Origin: CAXXOK01 sp963663285
GTDB taxonomy: Bacteria > Bacillota > Clostridia > Christensenellales > Aristaeellaceae
Direction: 5' to 3'
NCBI GenBank assembly: GCA_963663285.2
Contig: CAXXNI010000004.1
Location: 1,178,001-1,242,000, forward strand
Length of the DNA: 64,000 nucleotides
This document shows, piece by piece, positions 50,672 through 59,022 of this stretch. The notes below the pieces were generated by a model. That model was not told the origin of the DNA, ran no database searches, and saw only the letters and a list, made by a program, of their open reading frames with translations. Positions within the stretch are counted from its first letter, which is position 1. Each line of letters opens with the position of its first letter. The translations under genes were made by a program, and so were the position numbers.

Positions 50672-51185
50672 TTCCCTGCGCTTATACGGCGTGGTAACTG
50701 ATTCCATTGTGGATGGGCCGGGGTATCGAACCGCAATTTTTACGCAGGGGTGTCCGCATCACTGCCCAGGCTGCCATAATCCGGACAGCCATAACCCGGA
50801 AGGCGGTACGGTGTGGGCGCTGGGTAAAATTGAGCAGAAATTTACCGGCAACCCGTTGCTGTCCGGCATTACGCTTAGCGGCGGAGAGCCCTTTGCACAG
50901 CCGGATGATTGTGCCGCACTGGCAGAGCGCGCCCATCAAAAAGGGCTGAATGTTTGGACCTACACGGGGTATACATACGAGAAACTGCTCAAGATGGCGC
51001 AGGAGAATCCTGCGGTAACGGAGTTGCTTGCGCAGACCGATGTGTTGGTGGACGGCCCCTTTGTGCTGGCGGAGCGTTCGCTGGAGCTGGAATTCCGTGG
51101 CAGCCGAAACCAGCGCCTGATTGACCTTGCACGTACACGTGCCAGCGGTGTCGTTACGCTGTATGAACCGCCTGAATGGTGCTAA
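50664..51185 (+). CDS. nrdG: Anaerobic ribonucleotide reductase activating protein
   Basis: Radical SAM activase that forms the glycyl radical on NrdD. The 173-residue protein has the C30-x3-C34-x2-C37 cluster motif (CPHHCPGC), DGPGYRTAIFTQG before it, and ITLSGGEPFAQP (GGE motif). A longer open frame upstream would begin in the Cys-rich gene and encode an alanine run; I use the ATG at 50664 behind AAAGG. It overlaps the FeoB-associated gene by eight bases. The partner nrdD is not in the window, although nrdD-nrdG linkage is usual. Confidence 0.92.
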   Translation: MTDSLRLYGVVTDSIVDGPGYRTAIFTQGCPHHCPGCHNPDSHNPEGGTVWALGKIEQKFTGNPLLSGITLSGGEPFAQPDDCAALAERAHQKGLNVWTYTGYTYEKLLKMAQENPAVTELLAQTDVLVDGPFVLAERSLELEFRGSRNQRLIDLARTRASGVVTLYEPPEWC

Positions 51186-51239
51186 GCATTATGCCCGGCC
51201 CTCTCACGTGAGAAAGACGCATGAAAAGGAGCGAACCTG

Positions 51240-52235
51240 ATGCCCAAACGCCTTGCGCTGCTGGCTACCGGGGGAACCATTGCCTGCACGGAAACCGAAA
51301 ATGGACTGGTGCCTACCCTTTCCGCCGCCGATTTGCTGGCGCCCATTCAGGATAGCCTGCCTTGTATTGTCGAGCCGCAGGATGTGTTTTGTCTGGATTC
51401 CAGCAACATGCAGCCGGAGGAATGGAGTAAGCTGGCCAAAGCTGTGGATAAAGCGCTGAAGCATTGCGACGGTGTTGTGATTACCCATGGCACAGATACG
51501 ATGGCTTATACGGCTTCGGCGCTGACCTACATGCTGGCGGGCGTGCCTAAGCCGGTTATCCTTACCGGCTCACAGCTGCCGCTGGTGCACCCCCTTACGG
51601 ATGCGCGCGGTAATTTGCGCCGCGCATTGGTCGCCGCGATGCAAGGCGTGCCGGGGGTATATGTATCGTTTGATTATAAGTTGATTTCCGGCGTGCGCAG
51701 TGTGAAAACCCATACCACGGCGATGGATGCGTTTTCCAGCATCAATGCGCCGCTGGCGGGGTATTTTGACGCGGAAGGCGTGCATTTTGACCACCCGCAG
51801 CTTTTTACGCCGGACAGCGGCGCGAAAGACGGGTACCGCCTGCGTGCCAAGCTGGACCCGCGTGTGATGCTGCTCAAGCTGGTGCCGGGTACTTCGCCGG
51901 ATGTGCTGCGCTTTGTGGGTGAAGCCGGATACCGCGGGTTGGTGATCGAGGCTTTTGGTATGGGCGGTTTGCACTATATCCGCCGGAATCTGGTGGCCGC
52001 ATTGGGCGAACTGGCGGAAAAAGGTGTTTACGTGCTGGTAGTTAGTCAATGCCTGTATGAAAAAGCGGATTTACATGTATATGAGGTGGGCCGCGGTATG
52101 ATGCGCGAGCAGGTGCACAGCGGCCGGGATATGACGACCGAAGCGGCAGCCACCAAACTGATGTGGGCGCTGGCGCAGGAAAACACCACCGAGCTGCTCA
52201 GCCATCCGGTGGTGGGGGAAATGATCGCCTTATAA
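51240..52235 (+). CDS. ansA: L-asparaginase, type I-like
   Basis: Hydrolyses asparagine to aspartate and ammonia. The 331-residue protein has the first catalytic threonine in LATGGTIACTETENG, the second motif VVITHGTDTMAYTASALTYM, and VILTGSQLPL. The absence of a signal peptide and the length point to the cytoplasmic type. GCGAACCTG with AAAAGGAG upstream serves the ATG at 51240. It has its own terminator. Confidence 0.92.
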   Translation: MPKRLALLATGGTIACTETENGLVPTLSAADLLAPIQDSLPCIVEPQDVFCLDSSNMQPEEWSKLAKAVDKALKHCDGVVITHGTDTMAYTASALTYMLAGVPKPVILTGSQLPLVHPLTDARGNLRRALVAAMQGVPGVYVSFDYKLISGVRSVKTHTTAMDAFSSINAPLAGYFDAEGVHFDHPQLFTPDSGAKDGYRLRAKLDPRVMLLKLVPGTSPDVLRFVGEAGYRGLVIEAFGMGGLHYIRRNLVAALGELAEKGVYVLVVSQCLYEKADLHVYEVGRGMMREQVHSGRDMTTEAAATKLMWALAQENTTELLSHPVVGEMIAL

Positions 52236-52250
52236 TGCAATAGAAAACAG

Positions 52251-52296
52251 CCGCCGCACGCCATTCGTATGGAATGTGTCCGTGCGGCGGTTTTTT
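52251..52296. terminator. Terminator between ansA and the histidine kinase gene
   Basis: CCGCCGCACG pairs with CGTGCGGCGG with an inner CCATTC/GGAATG stem; T6 on the plus strand, TGTTTTCTA on the minus strand. Confidence 0.9.
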
Positions 52297-52313
52297 ATGC
52301 TGTACGCGTGAAT

Positions 52314-53645
52314 TTATTGGTTTTGTGCGGCGGTATCCTCGCTGTCCATGCAGGGGAGACGCACGAAAAAGTGGTTAAGCTTTATCCCGTCTGATTGCGC
52401 CCAAATCCGGCCCTGATGCTCATCCACAATGCTTTGTGCAATGGCCAGCCCCAGCCCGTAGCCTTTTTCCTCCCCACGGGAACGATCCGAACGGTAGAAA
52501 CGCTCAAAAATGCTCTTGCATTCTTCGGGCGGCAGCGGGGTACCCTCGCTGGTAACGGTCAGCAGCAATTCTCGCTTACTAAGCCCCTGCATGCGTACGC
52601 GGATGGGCGAACCCGGGTTGCTGTATTTCATCGCATTATCCAGCAGAATATCAACCAGTTGACGCAGCCTGTTGCCATCGCCAAGGACGGTGCGGTTTTC
52701 GTCGATCTGGCAATCCATGGTGCGCCCCAGGTCAAAAACAGTGGGTTCCAGCGTAAGGGTTGCTCCTGTAACAATATAGCTGAAGTTTACCGGCACGCGG
52801 CTTGCGAGCACCGGGGTACTGTCCGAGCGGGCCAATGCCAGCAAGTTTTCTACCAGCCCTTTCATTCGCTGTGATTCTGCGCGGATGTTGTCCAGCCGGT
52901 TCTTGTTCTTCTCATCCGTTACCACGCCGGACGCAATGAGCATATCGGTGTTGGAAAGCACCACTGTCAGCGGTGTTTTCAGCTCGTGGGATGCATCGGC
53001 AACAAACTGGCGCTGCTTTTCCCACGCCTTTTCCACCGGTTTTACCATCCACCGTGACAATAACATACTGACGATGAAGAAAAGCCCGATTGCGCCCAGC
53101 CCGATAATGACGGAATAGATTATCTGTGCGCGCAGGGAGTTGCGTTCCACATAGGTATCGGAGAAAAAATACGTGGTCTTTCCCTCGTCGTTCACCATCC
53201 TGCGGTAGCGAAGATTATAATCGGACGTTAAGCCGTCGTTTTGGGTTTGCCCGGTTAGTGCTTCGGTTATGGATAGCAGCTCATCGTCGGTAACGTAATA
53301 AATTTGATTACGGATAATGCTTACGTCTCCTTCGGGGCTGATGACCACCATAGCGGTTGGAACACCCATCAAGGAGGTGTTGGGTATGGCTTCATCAGGC
53401 GCTTCATCGGCAGGCGGCGTATCCTCCGGGGTCACTTCGACGGTTGCCGTATCATCCTGACTGGACGAATCCGTCGGCAGTTTATTATCGGCATGGCGCG
53501 GATCGTTGAAATTAAAGGAGTTTATGCTCCTGCGTTCATAATCGTTTTTCGATGTAATGAAAAGACTGACCAAAATTGCGATTAGAAACAGGCAGACGAC
53601 TGCCATCAGCGCAAAGATCAGCTTTTTCCGCAGCTTTTGAATCAT
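52314..53645 (-). CDS. Sensor histidine kinase, OmpR-type partner
   Basis: A 443-residue membrane kinase. TM1 at about 9-30, an extracytoplasmic domain at 31-173 whose first part is acidic and Thr/Pro-rich (ATVEVTPEDTPPADEAPDEA), TM2 at about 175-197, H-box FVADASHELKTPL with H220, N-box DNAMKYSNPG and GLGLAIAQSIVDEH. There is no clear HAMP domain: the helix runs into the dimerisation domain within about 20 residues. It overlaps the regulator gene by ATGA. The long acidic sensor could bind cations or cationic peptides; this is inference. Confidence 0.92.
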   Translation of the reverse strand: MIQKLRKKLIFALMAVVCLFLIAILVSLFITSKNDYERRSINSFNFNDPRHADNKLPTDSSSQDDTATVEVTPEDTPPADEAPDEAIPNTSLMGVPTAMVVISPEGDVSIIRNQIYYVTDDELLSITEALTGQTQNDGLTSDYNLRYRRMVNDEGKTTYFFSDTYVERNSLRAQIIYSVIIGLGAIGLFFIVSMLLSRWMVKPVEKAWEKQRQFVADASHELKTPLTVVLSNTDMLIASGVVTDEKNKNRLDNIRAESQRMKGLVENLLALARSDSTPVLASRVPVNFSYIVTGATLTLEPTVFDLGRTMDCQIDENRTVLGDGNRLRQLVDILLDNAMKYSNPGSPIRVRMQGLSKRELLLTVTSEGTPLPPEECKSIFERFYRSDRSRGEEKGYGLGLAIAQSIVDEHQGRIWAQSDGIKLNHFFVRLPCMDSEDTAAQNQ

Positions 53646-54319
53646 GCTTTACTTTCCTCCAACCGGTAACCCATACGGCGTACGACGTTTAAGGAGACGG
53701 CAGAACGGAGCAGCGACAATTTTTTCCGCAGAAACGAGATGTACGCTTCTACATTATTATCGCCCGCTTCGCTGTCGTATCCCCATATTTTTACCAACAG
53801 CGTTTCCTTGGAAACGATGGCGCTTTGGTTGATCATCAACAACCGCATAATTTCCAGCTCTTTTGCGCTTAGGGTCAACACCCGCTCTTTACAGCGCAGC
53901 GCGCCCATGGAAGGGGTCAGCGTCAGATCACCGAAGGTGAGCCGCTCGGGGGTGATTTCGCCCTGCCTGCGGATAATGGCGCGCAGACAGGCTAAAAACT
54001 CTGCATTTTCAAACGGCTTGGTCAGGTAATAATCTGCGCCGAGGTCCAGCCCATGTACACGGTCCACCAAGTCCGACTTGGCGGTTAGCATCAGCACCGG
54101 TGTTTGCACCCCATCCTGCCGCAGACGTTTGAGCACCTCAAAGCCATCCAGCTTGGGCAGCATCACATCCAGCACAATGGCGTCGTAGATGGCGCTTAGC
54201 GCGTTATCCAATCCCTTTTCGCCATCGTGCGCCACATCGGTGATGTAGCCGTCCTCTTCAGCCATGTCGGCCAGTGTGCCTGCCAACCGTACTTCATCCT
54301 CAATGATCAGGATGCGCAT
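53642..54319 (-). CDS. Response regulator, OmpR/PhoB family
   Basis: A 225-residue regulator. Receiver domain with phosphoacceptor D51 (IVLDVMLPKLDGF), T78 and K100 (LTAKSD, YYLTK), then a winged-helix DNA-binding domain (LTLSAKELEIMRLLMIN, SEAGDNNVEAYISFLRKKL). Divergent from the export operon; the shared 378-base region carries the repeats described below. A GAGGGGCGGAG ribosome-binding site precedes the ATG. Confidence 0.95.
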   Translation of the reverse strand: MRILIIEDEVRLAGTLADMAEEDGYITDVAHDGEKGLDNALSAIYDAIVLDVMLPKLDGFEVLKRLRQDGVQTPVLMLTAKSDLVDRVHGLDLGADYYLTKPFENAEFLACLRAIIRRQGEITPERLTFGDLTLTPSMGALRCKERVLTLSAKELEIMRLLMINQSAIVSKETLLVKIWGYDSEAGDNNVEAYISFLRKKLSLLRSAVSLNVVRRMGYRLEESKA

Positions 54320-54369
54320 TGCTCCGCCCCTCTCCCTGTATACCGGTCATCGCGGCTCCCGGCGCTATC

Positions 54370-54398
54370 AGTGTACCACAAAGTAACGCGCTTTGCCG
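54370..54398 (-). promoter_or_regulatory. Possible promoter of the two-component system
   Basis: Minus strand: CGGCAA (54393-54398), a 17-base spacer, TACACT (54370-54375). A CTTTCAG element (54399-54405) abuts the poor -35, so autoregulation is plausible. Confidence 0.4.
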
Positions 54399-54471
54399 CT
54401 GAAAGTATCATAATTGTAAAACCTGAAACGTAGCTGAAAATATTTACCTTTTTTTTTCAGGTTATTTTCAG
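54399..54471. promoter_or_regulatory. Paired direct repeats in inverted arrangement: predicted response-regulator operator
   Basis: TTTTCAG at 54454-54460 and 54465-54471, and its complement CTGAAA(A/C) at 54423-54429 and 54434-54440; spacing is 11 bases within each pair. GCTGAAAATA (54433-54442) and TATTTTCAGC (54463-54472) form a 10-bp inverted repeat. A further CTGAAAG lies at 54399-54405. Direct repeats one helical turn apart are the usual target of OmpR/PhoB regulators. Confidence 0.6.
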
Positions 54472-54481
54472 CTTGCCTCGC

Positions 54482-54487
54482 TATACT
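54482..54487 (+). promoter_or_regulatory. -10 of the export operon, apparently activator-dependent
   Basis: TATACT directly downstream of the TTTTCAG pair. The position for a -35 (54459-54464, AGGTTA) does not match consensus and lies inside the repeats. The leader to the first gene (54494-54697) is about 200 bases and holds no gene I can support. Confidence 0.55.
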
Positions 54488-54697
54488 GGCAACGGAAACA
54501 GGGTCGGGGGTAAAAAGCACGGATGATCCTGTGGATTCCAAGGACCGAAAAAGCAGGTCTTATGTGCCGCTTTAAGCAAGCCGAAGTAAGCCCGGCGGAG
54601 ATATCGAGCGTCTGATTGACGCCTGATAGCAATAATCCGCTGGATACCGCGCCGGCACGACTCATGCGGCAGTTTCCTTTGGAAAGGTGATGGCACG

Positions 54698-55921
54698 ATG
54701 CCGGATCAGAAACAACACAGGAAAAAAGTAATGATGCGGGTATTGAAAACCATACTCGCGCTGGTGATCGTTTGCGTAATTGCGTTGGCTGCCTGGATTT
54801 ATCTGGTGCCGATGGTTACCGCGGATGCCGTAACGGTGTATAACAGTTACACGGTTGCAACCGGGGACATCAGCACAACCAAAAGTTTCAGCGCCAGCCT
54901 GAGCGTAAAAAAATCCGAAACCTTTGCCTCCGCTGAGGAAGCAACGGTAAAGGAGATTTACGTACAGTCCGGCGACGAGGTGCAGGAAGGCGATTCGCTG
55001 ATCCTGATGTCCACAGGCGAATTGTTTGCCGCCAGCTTTGACGGCGTGGTAAACGAGATTCGCGTGGATGTTGGCGACTGGGTATGGCCGAATTTCACCG
55101 TTGTACAGATTTGCGATTTGGAGCATCTGGAAGTCAGCATGGATGTGGATGAATATGATATTGAAGAGCTGACGCTGGGTGAGAATTGCACGGTAACGGT
55201 GATTTCTTTGGGGATCGATTTTGATACGACGATCGCGCATATCAACCGCGTTTCCCAATCCTCCGGATCGGTTGCGTTTTACTCCGTCACTTGCGACCTG
55301 ACGGTGCCGCAGAACGTACTGCCTGGCATGCAAGCCACTGTTACCATCCCCTCGGACTCGGTGCAGAATGTAACGCTGGTGGATATGGCGGCGCTTGCCT
55401 TTGATGGTAATGGAAACGCGTACGTACTTTTGCAGCAAAGCGACGGCACTTACGATAAGAATTACGTGGAAACCGGTATCACCGACGGTATGAATGTGGA
55501 AATCGTCTCCGGGCTTACGCCGGGGCAAACCGTGTACGCGGAAGCGGGCACAGAAAGCGTTGGCGCCACGGTGACGTTGGAAGACATTTACAAAAGCATA
55601 GTTGGAGAAACCGTTGTCATCAACGATATGAGCCGATCCAGCGGCGGGATGCCCGGTATGGGCGGCACCGACGGCGAAATGCCGGACTTCAGCACCATGG
55701 ATGGCGAAATGCCGGATATGAGCAGTATGGGCGGCAGCGGGCCGCAGTCGGTGGCTGATGAAACCCAGACTGGGGATGCAACCGACTTCCAAACAGATAC
55801 GGGGACAACACAGGGGCCAAGCGGGGAGGCTTCCACCACTGCGGATAGCGGCGGACAGGAGACAACCGCGACCGAAAGCCCGACAACGAACGTTGAGGAG
55901 GGGAGCGCCAATGTTGAATAA
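54698..55921 (+). CDS. HlyD/MacA-like membrane-anchored adaptor (first copy)
   Basis: A 407-residue adaptor-like protein with one N-terminal helix (about 17-37, LKTILALVIVCVIALAAWIY) and an extracellular part: barrel-sandwich/lipoyl halves (SAEEATVKEIYVQSGDEVQE, FDGVVNEIRVDVGDWV), then VLPGMQATVTIP and a beta-barrel. There is almost no coiled-coil hairpin between lipoyl halves, unlike Gram-negative MacA. The C-terminus is Met/Gly/Asp-rich (GGMPGMGGTDGEMPDFSTMD) and then Thr/Ser-rich. It is first gene of an operon of at least eight genes and paralogous to the gene at 60522. Confidence 0.85.
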   Translation: MPDQKQHRKKVMMRVLKTILALVIVCVIALAAWIYLVPMVTADAVTVYNSYTVATGDISTTKSFSASLSVKKSETFASAEEATVKEIYVQSGDEVQEGDSLILMSTGELFAASFDGVVNEIRVDVGDWVWPNFTVVQICDLEHLEVSMDVDEYDIEELTLGENCTVTVISLGIDFDTTIAHINRVSQSSGSVAFYSVTCDLTVPQNVLPGMQATVTIPSDSVQNVTLVDMAALAFDGNGNAYVLLQQSDGTYDKNYVETGITDGMNVEIVSGLTPGQTVYAEAGTESVGATVTLEDIYKSIVGETVVINDMSRSSGGMPGMGGTDGEMPDFSTMDGEMPDMSSMGGSGPQSVADETQTGDATDFQTDTGTTQGPSGEASTTADSGGQETTATESPTTNVEEGSANVE

Positions 55922-56999
55922 AAAACTGATTGCGCTGGGGCTGTCACTGTTAATGCTGTTGCCTGCGTTTGCCATAGCGGAGGAAGAGCTGGAGGGCAGC
56001 GTTGTAGCGGGCGATACCATTACGGTTACCGCGCCTTATGGCGGAACCATTCAATCCATCTCACTTCGCGAAGGCGCGTTGATTAACGCCGGCGATGCGG
56101 TGGCAACCATACAGACAACCAAGGTACTGGCGCCGGAGGATGGCACCGTACGCGGGATATTTGCCCAAGAAGGTGATTCGGTCGATAATGCAACGATCAT
56201 GTATATCGCGCCGGTAAGCAAATATACCATTAGCTGTACGATTGATAAAGCATATGATTCCATCGATACCAAATATGTGCGTATCGGTGAGACCGTATAT
56301 ATCAAAAATAAACGGGATGGCACGTACGAGGCGGTCGGCACCATTACCTCGGTGGACGGCAGCAGTTATACGGTGCAAACCAGCGCCGGTGAACTGTATA
56401 TGGAAGATACCGTATACATTTACCGCGATGCGGATTACGACACCGACAGCCGCATTGGCAGCGGTACGGTAAGCCGTACGTCGGAATTGTCCATCAGCGG
56501 CACAGGCAGTTTATTGAAACTCTACGTGCAGGACGGCGAGGAAGTAGAGCGTGGGCAGCTGCTGTGCGAAACGGTGGAAGGCACGCTGGATGCGCTGGCT
56601 GCATACAGCGATACCATTACCTGCGACGTTAGTGGTGTGATCGCGGAAATCAATACATCGGCCGGACAGAGAGTATCCAAGGGCGATGTGCTGATGACCG
56701 TGTATACGCCGGATAGTTACCAGATCGAGTTCAGCATTGACGAAGACCTGCTGACGGCGGTTCAGGTGGGCGATACGGTCAATATCGTCTTTAACTGGAA
56801 GGAAGACAGCGGCGAAACCATCCAAGGTACGGTGACCGGAATATCCTACATCAGTGAGGATTCTTCTTCCGGCACAACGGACGAAAGCGGGGGTTCCAGC
56901 ACATCGTCCGCGACAAAATATACTGGCTACATTGCCTTTCAGCCGGACGATACCGTGCGGCTTGGCATGAGCGTAACGATATCGACGATTGATGAATAA
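55911..56999 (+). CDS. Secreted HlyD-like lipoyl-domain protein (first copy)
   Basis: A 362-residue exported protein: signal peptide MLNKKLIALGLSLLMLLPAF, then AIAEEELEG; no membrane anchor remains. The mature part holds two lipoyl/barrel-sandwich units: EGSVVAGDTITVTAPYGGTI with LREGALINAGDAVATI, and GTGSLLKLYVQDGEEVERGQ with CDVSGVIAEINTSAGQRVSK, then a beta-barrel-like end (DTVNIVFNWKEDSGETIQGT). It overlaps the preceding gene by 11 bases with GAGGAGGGG upstream. It is closely similar to the partial gene at 63510. A soluble secreted adaptor is unusual in a monoderm. Confidence 0.82.
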   Translation: MLNKKLIALGLSLLMLLPAFAIAEEELEGSVVAGDTITVTAPYGGTIQSISLREGALINAGDAVATIQTTKVLAPEDGTVRGIFAQEGDSVDNATIMYIAPVSKYTISCTIDKAYDSIDTKYVRIGETVYIKNKRDGTYEAVGTITSVDGSSYTVQTSAGELYMEDTVYIYRDADYDTDSRIGSGTVSRTSELSISGTGSLLKLYVQDGEEVERGQLLCETVEGTLDALAAYSDTITCDVSGVIAEINTSAGQRVSKGDVLMTVYTPDSYQIEFSIDEDLLTAVQVGDTVNIVFNWKEDSGETIQGTVTGISYISEDSSSGTTDESGGSSTSSATKYTGYIAFQPDDTVRLGMSVTISTIDE

Positions 57000-57014
57000 T
57001 CGGGGGGAGCAATC

Positions 57015-59015
57015 ATGAAGAAAATCATCGCTTGCACGCTTTCGTTCTGCATGATGGTTACGATGGCGACATTTGGGAGCCCGTTTACACTGGTGAATGC
57101 GATAGCGGAATCGGTGGCACAGGAGACTGCTGCTTCTACCCAGGCTACTGCCACACCTGCACCCCAGCAGACGGCTACGACGGTATCTGTTGTTGTAGCC
57201 GATAGCAGCACAACGGCCGCGGCGGCGACAGCAACCCCTGCGCCGCAGGTGACTGCAACACCGGCAACGCAGGAAACAGAAAGTGAAACAACGCCCCAGC
57301 CTGAGGCGTCTGTCGAGCCGGCGGCTGCGCAAGAGGCCGATACAACAACAGAACCGGAAACGACAGCCGACCCGGAAGCAACGCTTGATCCCGACGCGAC
57401 AGCGGAACCGGAAGCGACTGTCGATCCCGACGCGACTGTAGATCCGGAAGCAACGCTTGATCCAGAAGCAATACTGGACCCGGATGCAACCGTAACGCCG
57501 GAAGTGACGGAAACGCCTGCACCGACGGCTGAACCGAACGTGGGCTCCGGCCCTGTATGGATCACAGAAGGCGCGCATCGGCGCTATGGTGAGTTGGATG
57601 AGCTGCTGCCGATCGCAATGCTGAACCATGATACGATCTTCATCTGCACGACCTCCGTTATCAAGCTGACCAATTACAGCGCAAGCGAGCTGGGTTCGGT
57701 CGGTTTCGGGATTGACGAGGATGCGCTGGGTGAGGATTATTGTGATGGAAAAACCGTTATTATCTCCGCCATCAGCAAAAGCGGCTCCATGTACGAAGAT
57801 ACTCTGTATATATGGGTCGGGAAAGCATCGGACATTCCATCCGCAGCCGATGCGCTTGGGGATGCGGTGGATTTAACCGGCGATGAGGAAGTGCTGGAAA
57901 CTGAAATCATGGTAGATGCTGCAGGGTTTACCGCCGGCGAGGTGTGTACCCCCAGCTTTACTCTTACAGCCTACCCGGAGCTTAGCGACGGACAGACCTT
58001 TGCGGTCGTTAAAGATGGCGGAGATGCTTCGGCTATTGCCGGGAATACATACCAACCGACATCGTCCGGTGAATACCGCTTTGCGGTTTTAGATGCGTCC
58101 GGCACGCTGCTGGCGCGCTCAATGGCCTTTGACGTTCTGTACGCTACAGCCGAAGAGCCGGAAGTAAGCACGGAACCTGCCGCAAGCACCGAACCGGAAA
58201 CAACCGGGCAGCCCGCAGCAAGCGAAACGCCGGAAACAGCTGGCGAACCGGATGCTACGGTAGAACCAGAAGCCACGACTACCCCGGATGCCACAGTGGA
58301 ACCTGATGTTACTATTGACCCGGACGCGACGGAGGAACCAGAAGCCACCACTGATCCGGACGCGACAACAGAACCGGAGGTCACCGTTGACCCGGATGCT
58401 GCGGTAGAACCAGAAGCCACCGTTGACCCGGACGCGACGGAAGAACCTGCTGTGCTGACGGCGGATGATCTGCTGGACGGTGTAACTCTGGGCGATTCCC
58501 CTGCGGATACAGAAGGCCCGGAACTTACAGTGCGCGCCTATGACTATTCGGCGGATGTGCTTTCGGCGGTAACGCCTTCTTTTGAGCTGACCGGTGCATT
58601 TGCAGCAGATGGCTATACATACGGCGTATCCATTAACGGCAGCGAAATTGCGCAGCTGGTTTCCAACCTGTATGCGCAAACGCAGAGCGGCGATTATACG
58701 CTGGTGTTTTACATCCTCAATGCGGACGGTGAAGCAGTGGCAGCTTCCAGCAGCTACCACACGGTGCTTGATTTTACGCAAGCGTCTGGCAACAACGAAG
58801 CGTGGATGCAGGTGGGCAGTGTAAAGGTGTATGGTACGCTGGCATCTCTGCTTCGGCAGGCGGACAGCGGCGCGACGATCTATCTGCTTACATCTGACGT
58901 CATTGAATTGAGCGACGCGTCCAAGTTGAGTTCCGTCAATCTGGCGCCGGACCCGGACGTGTTTGGCTCCGATCATTGTGTGATTGTATCCGCGGATGAT
59001 CCGGACGGGGAGTGA
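57015..59015 (+). CDS. Secreted surface-type protein with Asp/Glu-Pro hexapeptide repeats and internal domain duplication
   Basis: A 666-residue exported protein. A signal peptide (KKIIACTLSFCMMVTMATFG) precedes a Thr/Ala-rich region. Two arrays of hexapeptides ([DE]P[DE]AT plus V/L/T) lie at about 113-172 and 411-482. Between and after them are repeated globular modules: X1 (about 177-255, VWITEGAHRRYGELDELLPI) resembles X2 (AWMQVGSVKVYGTLASLLRQ) near the C-terminus, and Y1 (TPSFTLTAYPELSDGQTFAV) resembles Y2 (TPSFELTGAFAADGYTYGVS). The order is repeat-X1-Y1-repeat-Y2-X2. No LPxTG motif is seen. GGGGGGAGC precedes the ATG. Confidence 0.8.
   Translation: MKKIIACTLSFCMMVTMATFGSPFTLVNAIAESVAQETAASTQATATPAPQQTATTVSVVVADSSTTAAAATATPAPQVTATPATQETESETTPQPEASVEPAAAQEADTTTEPETTADPEATLDPDATAEPEATVDPDATVDPEATLDPEAILDPDATVTPEVTETPAPTAEPNVGSGPVWITEGAHRRYGELDELLPIAMLNHDTIFICTTSVIKLTNYSASELGSVGFGIDEDALGEDYCDGKTVIISAISKSGSMYEDTLYIWVGKASDIPSAADALGDAVDLTGDEEVLETEIMVDAAGFTAGEVCTPSFTLTAYPELSDGQTFAVVKDGGDASAIAGNTYQPTSSGEYRFAVLDASGTLLARSMAFDVLYATAEEPEVSTEPAASTEPETTGQPAASETPETAGEPDATVEPEATTTPDATVEPDVTIDPDATEEPEATTDPDATTEPEVTVDPDAAVEPEATVDPDATEEPAVLTADDLLDGVTLGDSPADTEGPELTVRAYDYSADVLSAVTPSFELTGAFAADGYTYGVSINGSEIAQLVSNLYAQTQSGDYTLVFYILNADGEAVAASSSYHTVLDFTQASGNNEAWMQVGSVKVYGTLASLLRQADSGATIYLLTSDVIELSDASKLSSVNLAPDPDVFGSDHCVIVSADDPDGE
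57351..57530 (+). repeat. First hexapeptide-coding repeat array
   Basis: Ten consecutive 18-bp units encoding EPETTA, DPEATL, DPDATA, EPEATV, DPDATV, DPEATL, DPEAIL, DPDATV, TPEVTE, TPAPTA. Units differ at synonymous sites. Confidence 0.85.
58245..58460 (+). repeat. Second hexapeptide-coding repeat array
   Basis: Twelve 18-bp units, beginning EPDATV, EPEATT, TPDATV, EPDVTI, DPDATE, and ending DPDAAV, EPEATV, DPDATE, EPAVLT. Alternating D-P-D and E-P-E units suggest a 36-bp higher-order repeat. Confidence 0.85.
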
Positions 59016-59022
59016 GTAAACA

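Noticed and set aside
54468..54696. Two short minus-strand frames in the leader of the export operon
   Set aside because: No ribosome-binding site, overlapping frames with no coding character, and they cover the predicted -10.
57351..58460. Regular short repeats considered as a CRISPR array
   Set aside because: Units are contiguous 18-mers in frame within a signal-peptide protein, without spacers or cas genes.
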